Shown piece after piece: positions 1 to 9,850 of a DNA stretch of 64,000 nt (its first letter is position 1; each line of letters starts with the position of its first letter). The stretch is from Varroa destructor (lineage: Eukaryota > Arthropoda > Arachnida > Mesostigmata > Varroidae), in NCBI RefSeq assembly GCF_002443255.2, contig NW_019211454.1, positions 23,698,782-23,762,781 on the forward strand, written 5' to 3'. The translations under genes and the position numbers were made by a program. Under the pieces are notes generated by a model. That model did not search any database. It was not told the DNA's origin and was given only the letters and a program-made list of their open reading frames with translations.

Positions 1-900
1 GAGCTCTTCAGCAGCCGATGGCGACAACAACGGAACGTTTGGAAGCCATCTGCTTCTCCCCTTCTACTCAACAGTAGTACATTAGTGGTATATCTGCCGG
101 AACGACATAGTCGCGGTGAGCGACATTTTGTGCTGGATGTTGCCGTCAGCTCAAGCGACCCAAGGCATCATCTAGTGTAGCAAAAATCGGCTGCAAGAAA
201 CGTCGTCCTCGTCGTCTCTACCGGCACCAGATCAGATTCTAACGACCGATCAACAAGAGAGTAAAAGAGTAGCAAGCAACCGATATGCATCAGCGAAGTC
301 GAGAGAGTGCGGCTCGGAGCTTTGTTTGTCCGCAGGATTTTGGCGGTGTCGCTCGGAGATGGTGTACGGAGAGAGACAGAGAGAGAGAGAGAGAATGTGA
401 AAGGGAGAGAGAGAGAGACAGCGTCACTAGTTGAGCGGACGATCACTTCGTGCGTAGGCCGACAATCTGCCAAAGTTTCTAAGTTTCATTCGGAACAACG
501 GTGTAACGTTAAGGTAAAAGGATGAATCTACATATCTATAAAGGTAGCGGTCGTACAAGTATCAATGTTTGATAGAAAACACGTAGAGTCGTGCGGAAGC
601 GGGGAGTCATAATAACTGCATGAACGGTGCTTTGCGTGACCGTCGCCGTTGAAATCGCGAGGCGTCTCCGCGGCGAGTTGGGGCTACATGTAAATGTAGC
701 AAACGATTAAAATCAAGATTCCGGCGGGGCCAGACGCATCCTTTCGCTCACTCAGCCATTTACGTTTTATTGCGGTTGCGCAACGACGTCGCAGCCATGC
801 TAAGGCTAAGCAACGACGATAGCAACAAACGCACGCTTGCCTTTAAGGCTAGACTAGCTGAAGGGTAGTGTCTGTCTCTGTCGTCAGAGGCATCGTCATC
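1..900. other. GC-richer, GA-rich island, possible regulatory or 5' exon DNA
   Basis: This stretch is visibly richer in G and C than most of the window and contains a purine-rich GA block. Frames of 101 codons (minus, 168-473) and 72 codons (plus, 307-525) cross it, but their translations are the Ser/Leu or Arg/Glu runs expected from the GA repeat and show no domain. I see no convincing start context, splice pattern or conserved motif. It could be a promoter or 5' untranslated region of a gene outside the window. That idea rests only on composition. Confidence 0.2.
371..420. repeat. (GA)n purine microsatellite
   Basis: Nearly uninterrupted GA dinucleotides run through this interval, broken by short ACA and ATGTGAAAGG pieces. 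Such tracts can form triplex DNA, and in insects they are bound by GAGA-factor-type proteins. Binding here is an inference. The two overlapping open frames are by-products of the repeat. Confidence 0.85.
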
Positions 901-2200
901 ATCACCGACATCGCCAGGATTAGTGCTAAATCAAATACTTTTCCATTACAAAATATTATGCAACGAAGTCGTACGGATGTTGACCGCGTTCGGTGATGTT
1001 TCGTTTAAGTCAAAGGACCTAATAAGAGGACCGCTATCATGTAGAACATAACTGGTCAGTGAAAAAGGAAAACTAAGCGAACACAGATAGCACATATATT
1101 GGTAAACCTAATTCATATCACCTCGTTAGTACATTACCTGAATTAGGTGTTTGCCATAGGTCGTACACCAACACCATGTTATGTCTAGAGCAATATGTTA
1201 GAGGGTAAAGAACAGCAAGGAAGGTATATGGTAGAGGCAAAGAGGATCGCGGACCCGGTATGTTAAACTGCGCTCGCAATCTCGCTATGGTAGGTCAATA
1301 CAGGCCATCTTAGCAAATACGGCCGTTTGTTAGTCGAGAAACCATCTCGCAGCCAATTAACCATTAGCAGATAGCAAAAATTAGAGGCATTTCTGAGTAT
1401 TAAAGATTTTTAGTAACCGAACATACGTGCACAACATAAACAGAATCAAACCAGAGTTAGTCGAAGTAAAAACGAAAACGTAACAGTTACACCATAGAAC
1501 ACACGCTTGCCTGGCTACTCGATGCTGCCACACCAGTCAGTCTGCATGTTGCAAAGCCGCAGCTCTGCTCCAACAACCACTTGGTCCTCCAGCGGTTTCG
1601 ATAGTCATCTCACTGAGTACTCCATTTTACTGTCCAAGTGATCCCGACTTCGACTCATCGCGGATTGAGGGTGACCCGCATGGGCGGACTCGTTTAAGAC
1701 AGCGACACAAGCTTTCCTCCTTTCCACGTCGGCTGAACCCCCGGCGAGGACATAGCTAGTAGAAACCTTCTTTCACATTTGGGGGGTACAGCGATTCGTG
1801 AAGATGACCTCCTTTTTTTGAGCTTAGCCGTTGGATTTTTGAGTTTTAACAGCAATAGTGCACACTGCTTCGTTATGACGTGTTGGAAAAAATGCTTGGA
1901 AATTTTGCCATAAATTTGATAGGTACACGAGTTGGTAGGGCTTGAAGGATGCAATAGTATCGCTTTGTCGTCTTAAGGCCTGAGGTATCGATTCTCCCTG
2001 CGAGCACTCAACAACGTTTTGGGGATAATGCCTATTCAAAATTCGCATTTTGAGATACCTCTGCTCGACGCTATATCATGGAAGTAAAAATTATAGCAAA
2101 ATTTTTATTAACGGCCTATGCATAGGCGAAACATGCTAGTGCCGCCTAAAGTACGCTCGGTGCTAAATCAATTTCTAGTCTATACTACAGTTGCACCACC
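900..2200. other. No recognisable gene
   Basis: Mixed-composition DNA. Two overlapping minus-strand frames (1694-1954, 86 codons; 1824-2048, 74 codons) are present but resemble no family I know and overlap in different frames, which argues against both. A short perfect palindrome lies at 2114-2127. Nothing else stands out. Confidence 0.5.
2114..2127. repeat. 14-bp perfect palindrome
   Basis: The sequence gcctatgcataggc equals its own reverse complement. It has no spacer, so it would be a dyad protein-binding site rather than an RNA hairpin. One such palindrome in 64 kb is not remarkable alone. Confidence 0.7.
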
Positions 2201-2900
2201 CTCGTTGAAGCAGGAGACTCTGATTACTACGGCCGCCGGCTGTTAGCTCTCCCATTTTCGTTTTACATCTCTCCATCCGGTCAATAGACCAAGAGCAGCA
2301 GCGACAGCTCGAGTCCTGCCTTTGGCTCTTCCACACAGCTACCTAGCTATTGTACTTTCCTCTATGTGATCTACCAACGTAGCTACCTCTAGTAAGCGCA
2401 CCGACGGGCTCGTTCGTGGGTAGCTCTGCAGAACAGAACGAGCCCGCCAGTCGGTTACGGAGTTAGGCTAGGTAATGCTCTTAGGGTTGGGCACATCGAA
2501 AGTATATGCCGAAGAGCATTAGCTCCGGGGTGCAGAGGTCCAGTTGGTTCCGTCGGAACTCCATCTGCCACTCGACGACTCTTGCTTGTAGTTGTAGTGG
2601 TAGAAGAAATAATCGTGATGGTAGTGGTAGTAGTCGTCGCAGCAGCAGCTATTCTAGTCATAGCAGCCACATTACTTCAACGGCCGTAGTGTCTGTGTGT
2701 TGGCTGATCAGCTTGTCCGCTTGCTCGACCCATCTGTGCTTTAAGACAGCTGAGATCCCCCGAATACACAATATCATCGTCGTTCTAGCACCTTGTGCCT
2801 GGGTCAGGCGATGAAGCTCAGGATGAGGTCTAACCCGAGAACTGATCCGTTGATTCGAACCCCGAACTGACAACAGAGGAAGAACGACAGATGCTGCTGC
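2200..2900. other. GC-rich, triplet-rich island
   Basis: This island holds CAG/GTA/GTG-type triplet runs around 2590-2670 and a strong stem-loop at 2401-2454. Frames on both strands (plus 2506-2814, 102 codons; minus 2455-2670 and 2658-2873, 71 codons each) translate to Ser-, Thr- or Arg-rich low-complexity protein, as expected from triplet repeats. A real exon cannot be separated from repeat-driven openness without transcript data. Confidence 0.25.
2401..2454. repeat. Long stem-loop, 15-nt arm with 4-nt bulge
   Basis: The left arm (2401-2415, ccgacgggctcgttc) pairs fully with the right arm (2436-2454), in which four extra bases bulge out. The inner 11 base pairs (cgggctcgttc with gaacgagcccg) are perfect. 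The outer four pairs (ccga with tcgg) resume after the bulge. The spacer is 20 nt. The stem is strongly GC-rich, so it could fold as RNA or act as a dyad site. No pyrimidine tract or gene context suggests a specific role. Confidence 0.75.
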
Positions 2901-3070
2901 AAATCGGATACGTACGTTACGGCACGCGCCGTCAACGGCTCCTACGACTGACCATTAAAGCTCATCCCATGCGAAGATAAACATATAACAGCCATCTTTC
3001 GTTCAGCATTCCTCGTCCCTAGATCGAACGGGAGGTTCATGGCTCTTTCCGCAATTTGTAGTCGCGTGGC

Positions 3071-3104
3071 TGCCATCCATCCATCCATCCATTCATTCAT
3101 TCAG
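3071..3104. repeat. (CCAT)n to (TTCA)n tetranucleotide repeat
   Basis: Four CCAT units are followed by three TTCA units, a compound tetranucleotide microsatellite. It looks like ordinary replication slippage. Confidence 0.9.
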
Positions 3105-4040
3105 TCAATGCTACTCTATCATTAGTGCAAACGGGTACAAATAGTAGAGCAGGCTGTAGAGGCCGTTGAGTCGGACAAACACTGGAAAGGCCGTTGATAA
3201 AATTTGTTGAAGATCAAGGGTTGAGTGAGATTGCACGAATGGAGCAAGGCCTCATCGTTTCACTTTGGCTTCGGGAAAGTATTCTGGTGGGAATGCTTCG
3301 GGCGCTCAGCCATCTTGATCATTAATACAGCCTCAGCCTAGTCCACACTATCCCTTTGAGGAACGAGCATTTTTGCATGTTTAGTCTAGACTGGTTTTTA
3401 AGCTGCCGCGCTAAGCTTGCATCGGATAGCGCACACATTGATATATGTATCTATGTAGATAGATATAAATACATACATATACATATACTTCTGGATGGCA
3501 AGAGGGGGAAGACTGAACCGTTTTTATAAGAGGACGGTACGCCCGCTAAACAATTCTGCGGATTCCGCGCGCAGGACTAAACTTGCAACATTGGTTACTT
3601 GAAATTCAAACAGAAGCTTGGACCAGGCATCCAGCAGGGAATCGGACGAGAAATGATCTTTTCACAAGCGTGAAGTTTTCGCTAGAAGAAAGTTCTAGTT
3701 CAAGTTGGTCTATTTGCACAAAACAGAGATGGGTTACAGGAGACACCGTGCCTTGCAACGACCATAACTGATTGGATCTTTACGCATTTACGGAGCATTA
3801 CGTAAGGCTACTATTATACGGTAGTCTCGCTATAGGTAAACACTGGGGCGTATGTAATTATTAGAACCAAATTAATAATAGTTGTACATGTTCTCGACGC
3901 GCCCGTTACTTTTTGATACTGCAGTTTTAACCAAGAAGACTTTACGACGATGTTGGGAGTAAAGCAGAAATAATAACAGCTAATGAGATTCGGCACGCCA
4001 CCAAGAACGTTTTTAAGATATCACCTCTGATTTCGCTAAA

Positions 4041-4061
4041 GTAATAGCTTGGAGCTATTAC
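4041..4061. repeat. 9-bp perfect hairpin, 3-nt loop
   Basis: The arms gtaatagct (4041-4049) and agctattac (4053-4061) are perfect reverse complements around the loop tgg. The next bases on either side do not pair. A stem this short can arise by chance in 64 kb. Confidence 0.7.
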
Positions 4062-4599
4062 CAATCTTTCGCGGATGCTACCTATTCGATTCATCGTATC
4101 TAGAAGTCATACACAAACTGGTAGTGAGTGGTATCTAACCTCTCTTAATTTGATTCATCAATTGTTATTATGCCACATGGAACCTCAAGTGAAGACCCCT
4201 CACAAGGAGCCTCTGTACCACAGTTCGCAGTCTGAAAGAATACACCGGATCTAAGTAATCGTTTGTTTGACATTATTACCTGTCCATTCAGTGATAATGC
4301 CATTCGTACAAGTCAGCGAAACCGTTACTTATTTGTTTTCCAAAGTCACTTGATATAATAATGGATAGCGTATTGCATCCTCACTTTCAATAACTATATA
4401 CAAGCTCAACGGATCAACTTAGCATTTTCACACGCCTAGAACTCTACAGGACTACAAGGATATGAAACTTCGTATAGCATCGAATCTATATTGAAAAACC
4501 TAATTGGGCCTATCGTGATTTGTATGCTGCCACGTCCCATGGTAAAAACTACGCAGTAGAATTACATAAAGTGGAGCTCGGACCTGAGCAGGGACCGGG

Positions 4600-5100
4600 C
4601 TGCGCCCTCATTGTGAAGACCGTTGCGATTCTAATCGCCACAGCCGTTATCACTGCCGTTGCAGCTGTCACTACGACCGAGCAGGTAGTCGAGTAGAATC
4701 ACACACGCACGCATGCATCCATTAAGTATGTGTATTTCTCCAACAACGTCGCGCGATTGTCGCTTGCTTCTCTTTTGAGCTACTGGCAAGGTAGATAGGT
4801 ACACGGACTCAAACTGTTGAAAAACCGCTATTTCTCTGACATAGTTTGACTGTCAGAGTAGTTGATGGGCTGCCTTTTATGAAACGACGGTTGTCCTTCC
4901 GTCACAGTCGAAAGGCTGCCTTGGCTGTATTTAATGCTTACATGTGTTGTTTCTGCTATTGTTGAAGTTGTTACTGTTGTTGTTATGGCGTACGACAGCC
5001 TGTTCAGCCACTAGATGGGATGGTTGGCGCTCGACTCAAAGGTGACGCACTCAGACTCAGATTAGACTGACTGAGTCCGTTCGGCCGCAGCTAAAGACGC
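4600..5100. other. GC-richer island with GTT/GCC triplets
   Basis: Runs of gttgttgtt type and cac/gcc triplets occur (for example 4920-4990), and GC content rises against the flanks. No frame of useful length is open. The island resembles the other triplet-rich islands in the first 21 kb. Its function is unknown. Confidence 0.25.
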
Positions 5101-7914
5101 AGATAATGAGCGGACAACAGTGACGATTACAATCACGACAAAAGCGTATGATTATAATTTTATTGGCCAAAGCGTGTGCGAACGGGGGGACCGTCACGAG
5201 CTCCAGTGGATTTTTACTTCAACTCGTCTACGAAAGCTTAGTTGAGAGCGAGTGCAATGCATGATACCTATTACAGCAGATCGCTTTATCGATCCAGATT
5301 CCGACGACGTTGCAGACGTTCACGTAACTGTCATGAAGGACACAACGATGATCACTATGGTTGAAAGAGTCGATGGTTGCGAAGCTATACTATTATACAT
5401 AGTCTAAGTACGTTCGTCTAATCCAGTACGCACACTGATCATGTGACACTGGGGTTCCTTTTTTGTGTAGTGCCGACGTTGTCGTTTTATGCGGAGGCGC
5501 AGTTCAGCGTTGATTAGAATGAGCTTGGTTCACACGGCAAACAGCTTCAACAATTATAAAACATACGGCAAAAACGAACGCCGTAAGTTGACAGAAAGAT
5601 GAGTGATTTCTACAACTTCTTTAGTTCAGGTCGTGACCGCTAAAGAAGACGCCACTAGATGACCTTGTGCTGACAACAAGTTTCTCTATTTTAGGATTAT
5701 ATCTGATTGATTAAATTAACAATGAATTTGTAACAATAACATGGTTGTGACCCCATATTGCGGTTAAAGTTACTGCTAACATTTTGCGTGCACACTCCGT
5801 TGCTTACGTTTGCAATTTCTCATGCAGTATTAGGTAGAAATCGATTAATGTTCTTTACCTTTGTGAAAGACATCTATGGTTATTATACACTATACGGGAT
5901 AGTGAAGAAGGTGATTTATTGCTGCGAAGTCAGCAATCTGAAGTAAAGCTAGTCGTAAGCTTGAAGGTCGATGTTCTGTTTGGGCGATCGCCTTTTTCCG
6001 TTACCCTGTACGCAGTACAACTTAAAAGCTGGGAATTCATCGACAAAATGAAAGTTACCCTATAAACAACCCGAATCACAAGGATAAATAAAAATAGCTT
6101 TCTCGATGTCTCGTATTTATTTTCGCGAATCGAACGATTGCTCAAGGGTGAAATTTGGTCAATCCTTCTTTTACTTCTGATTGTTACCTGAATTCACTCG
6201 GTTTCAACACATCTTCGCAGAGAGAACCTAATGTCGGACTATCCTTCCTGGAACATCGTCAAATAAATGCTTTGCGGTGGCCAGATTTTCGATACAGGCA
6301 CTGGCCAATAGTAGAAAGTTAGTTTAGGAGCTTTCTAATTCAGATGCCCAACTAGCCTATTGATTTGTTTAAGATACTGTACTCTACTAATGAATTACCG
6401 TTGCTCCCAACGAATCTGTTCTATCAGTATTTGTTTCTTTCCGTCTTCTGGCTATAGTTAAAAGCCAAAGATTGCCGGGTCGACTCCACAATGCTATATG
6501 TTGCTCTGAGACAAGAGGTGTTCTTGCAAGCGAACTGCTTGATCTTGCATTTTCGGATTCTTTTTTTGCTGGAGGCCGTTAGTTCAGCGAGCTCTGATAG
6601 TTGTGTTCGATTTCAATACGGACTGGCTAACTTCTAGGAAGATACGCAGTTGCATTGTTCTGCCGGCTAAGTTAAAGTTAAAAATAGACCGTATCTTGTT
6701 AAAGACAGCTGCTGTCGCAATTTTCGCATAGTGCTTACCACTATTGGCTAGTTTGACCTTCTTCACCACTGCGGAACTAGAACCAAAAGAAGTATTCGTA
6801 GGTTTACTATTAAATCAATTCGTCACTGAAATAGCCCCTTCGTAGGTGGAGAGTCATTGCCTCGGGACAACTTAGGCTTAGAATTAATCATTAAGTGTGG
6901 CGTGTCACAGACGATTTTGTCATCATTATGCTAGTAAATATTTTATGCCATGTTGCATTTCGGCTTCGCTGCCGCTCAAGATGCAGAAAGATAGGCTGTA
7001 AATCCTCGACAATGAACGAGATCAGTAAATTAAACAATATATCAATGATGATCCGTAGATTCTAGACTGTAAACTGTCTGTGCAGATTTTCAAAGGGTGG
7101 AACAATTTGTTTTCCATTGCTTTGAGATCTACCCTTAGTATAAGTTGTCTAGGATTGACTTTGTAATCATTCACTTATTTTTTCTTCAGCGTCATCACAG
7201 GTTGACCTATGAATTCAAGCGTACTCACGTCGAGCTGTTCGATCTGGAAAAAAATTTCGAATAGAAGCCTTTCAGCTCCAGGCTGAAGAACAGCTGAAGA
7301 TTATTCGCTTTATCATGTTCATGTTTGTTGCGATCATAACGGACCCGCAGATTTGCTCGTTCGGTCTATAGGTATCGTTAGATGTACAGTGAGAGCATTT
7401 GTTCGACGGTGACGCCAACTGTTCATCAACGAAGGTAATTGTACGTCCTTTGCACGATTATAATGCATTAATTGACAGTGTGTTATCACGCAACACGCGA
7501 TTTTTGTCGATAACGTAATTTTGTCTACGTTCTTCTTCTAGACAAACAACAGTATTACCGACAAGAAAGTATACAGAAGCAGCGTCAGCGTCAAAAGCGA
7601 CAGTGTCGTGTCTCCTTGTGCCGTCTTTCTTCGGAAACTAATTCGGTACCACTCTCAGTTGCCGAATGATGACCTGCTACGATAAAAACAAATACGGGCC
7701 AATTATATTATGCGTTTTAATGGCTGTCAGATACAGTTGTGTGTGCGTATTTAGTCGGCACCGCTGTCTACATCACTTAGACCTGCTTTTGTTTGTTTTT
7801 CCATCGACGAGGAATCAACCTGCGTCCGGATAGGGTGCTACTATCATTGTAGATCACGACATAGCTAGGTACATAATGGAAAAATACAAACAGACGTCGT
7901 ATACGATACGTACG

Positions 7915-7933
7915 ATCGATCAAAATGATCGAT
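7915..7933. repeat. 8-bp inverted repeat around AAA
   Basis: The arms atcgatca (7915-7922) and tgatcgat (7926-7933) pair perfectly. The surroundings hold several further ATCGAT and GATACG words, so this is a small patch dense in ClaI-like palindromes. Confidence 0.65.
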
Positions 7934-8042
7934 TTCATCGATTCGTTGGATGGGTGACGATGCATGTGACTCACAGTTCGGTAGAACTGATTAGGGTTCG
8001 GTGTATTGTACTGACCGTCAATACATCTTCTCATTACTGGAA

Positions 8043-8087
8043 TATTAATTATCTTCAAGTTAACAACGTTGTTAACCAAAATTAATA
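8043..8087. repeat. Nested palindrome: 18-bp perfect core with outer 8-bp arms
   Basis: The core gttaacaacgttgttaac (8059-8076) is an exact palindrome with no spacer. Outside it, tattaatt (8043-8050) pairs with aattaata (8080-8087), with unequal unpaired spacers of 8 and 3 nt. This is the longest perfect core dyad noticed in the AT-rich part of the window. It could be a dimeric-protein site or a chance cruciform. Confidence 0.75.
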
Positions 8088-8434
8088 ACGATCTCGATGT
8101 AAAAATAACATTCGCGACATACGATCGTGTTCCACGTTGTTGGCTGACCATTTTATGTCGTATAGCAAAGAACTCCACTATCTGCAGAATTTCTTCTGAA
8201 ATATGGATAGACTTGAAGCAGCTTGGAAGCTAGTTCAGTTAAATCCGATTTATTCAGAAAAACTACCTTGAAATCTGAGTAGTTAATTCATTTCTGTGTT
8301 TCCGCAGTATCGGTGTTCGTGGCATGTGTGATAGGCCATGCAGAAGGGGTACCGAGTTCTAGAGGAACTCTGGTCGTTGAGTGTGAGTTCAAATGCCTCA
8401 TAAAATACCTATTCGGTACTGATATAGACCTCCG

Positions 8435-9850
8435 TTGATAGTAAAAAAATCATATGGAGATTTGCGTGAAGCATCTGTAAGTGAAGATGTGTGCGCAATA
8501 TGCTTCCTGGGTCGATGCGACAACAACAGCATCGGTATTTCCGATTTCCGGCCTGAGCATTACTGCATGTTTTCATTGTTTACTTTTCATCTCAGCTGCG
8601 AAGCACACGTCCAGCTCGTGCAGACGGGGCGTAAGTCTTCCTTTTCTGTATTGAACCGGTCGCAAAACGGTGACTGTGGTTTCGTACGCCGAGAGCACTT
8701 TGTAGCGCATGTACTGATTGTCCTGTACGGTAAATGATAGCGCGTACATTACATATTTCATTTTTGACTCTATACCTGTATAAATCAGGCGACTACGTAG
8801 CAAGATTGACGTATACAGCCGCGTCTGCGCGGCTATATGAACCAAGGCCCTGCTTAACAAATCTGTCGTGGTGAATGCTGCTCGCCTAGAATGCATTATC
8901 AGCCTGTTCCTCGCAGTGCCTGTCTTTGGCGTGCATTGGGCTGCCTTTGATCGTGGGCTCCTTGGCTGCGTACACGATAAGTGTGTGACTGATTGATCGT
9001 TCGTCAGCAATCGGCGAGTGTTTGTATCTGTAGGTACGTATGCTTATGTTGTGTGTGTTTGTGTAGATGTGGCCGTACGCACGAAGGTATGGCGATGCAG
9101 CAGTCGCCATCATCACTATGGTTCTGTGCCCACTTCTAGCGCGCACTCATAGAAAACATCTGCGCCGATTTGGCTTCCACTTTGCAGCTACGGTTATTCC
9201 CGCGACTGGCTTAACTTGACTATGCTGCCTTTCGTCACAGTTGGCATTGTCTTATCGTTGAGGCCGCTTAGCCTCCATAACTCGACCGTTTGAATCCATG
9301 CAATGAGAACACGTCGGCTCTGTCGTACCTAGACAAACAGGCGACTGAAATTTCGACTCTGTCTCCTGCCAGAGTTGTGACGGCGGCTGCTTGCTTGTGC
9401 TATTCCATCTAAGCTTATCCAGCAGCCTGCGGCATACCGTCTCACCGCTGTATTGTTGAAGCACCGTATAGTTAGTGCCGTATCAGTGCGGACGAAGGCT
9501 TTGGCTACAGCTGCACCAGCACAGTGTTCACTTCTCGTTTCCTCGCTTACGGCAGGCTTACGGTGCCTGCATACGGTCCTATGGCACGGACGACGTCAAA
9601 CGCTGTTCATAGAAGGTATAGTATGTCTCAGACAAACGAAGGAGTCACACAAACGTTAAAGACGGACGAAGTGTTTTCTCCATTTATCTATCTACCCATA
9701 GCACAGCAGGGAATATAGCTCAGTCTGGGGAGGAGCGGAACGGGGGCTGTATGTAGAGCGCAGGTGTTGTCTTGACGAAGTGGACTAATGCGGCGACTGT
9801 GCCACCTCGTGACGACATACTACAACGGTATGACGCAATTATGAAGAAGC
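8435..9850. other. GC-richer block with overlapping open frames on both strands
   Basis: CG dinucleotides are frequent here. A plus frame (8435-8737, 100 codons) overlaps a minus frame (8573-9010, 145 codons), followed by further 64-86-codon frames up to 9718. The plus frame contains a CAIC tetrapeptide that superficially recalls a RING finger, but the remaining Cys/His ligands are absent. I recognise no family. The density of openness on both strands fits CG-rich composition better than a gene. Confidence 0.2.
8812..8839. repeat. GC-rich hairpin with tetraloop
   Basis: Inner arms agccgcg (8817-8823) and cgcggct (8828-8834) pair perfectly around a 4-nt loop tctg. Beyond one C/A mismatch, ata (8813-8815) pairs with tat (8836-8838), and a T-G wobble closes the end. 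The compact shape would be stable as RNA. No gene is attached to it. Confidence 0.7.

Larger units (their letters stand above)
2900..4600. other. No recognisable gene; microsatellites and a small hairpin
   Basis: This stretch contains a CCAT/TTCA tract, a TA/CATA-rich tract at about 3439-3487 and a 9-bp hairpin at 4041-4061. The open frames at 3583-3771 (plus) and 3814-3996 (minus) are about 60 codons each, at chance level, and match no family. Confidence 0.5.
5100..8430. other. AT-rich DNA without a recognisable gene
   Basis: Frames at 5758-5946, 5930-6145 and 6584-6769 are about 60-70 codons. The minus-strand frame at 7777-8178 has 133 codons but shows no domain, signal peptide or family pattern, and overlaps a 69-codon plus frame. 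A run of this length is near chance expectation for the window. Two dyads, at 7915-7933 and 8043-8087, are the only structured elements I see. Confidence 0.5.

Noticed and set aside
2840..2870. Minus-strand ggttcgaatc-like word as a tRNA B box
   Set aside because: The bases around the putative T-loop do not form a 5-bp stem, and no A box or acceptor stem lies at the right distance.
371..3104. Tandem repeats as a CRISPR array or satellite
   Set aside because: Units are 2-4 bp microsatellites with no unique spacers and no longer repeat unit.
8435..8737. CAIC motif as a possible RING finger
   Set aside because: The remaining paired Cys/His ligands at RING spacing are absent.
7777..9010. Open frames of 133 codons (minus, 7777-8178) and 145 codons (minus, 8573-9010)
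   Set aside because: For 64 kb read in six frames at this composition, one or two runs of this length are expected by chance. They overlap other open frames and show no domain or start context.
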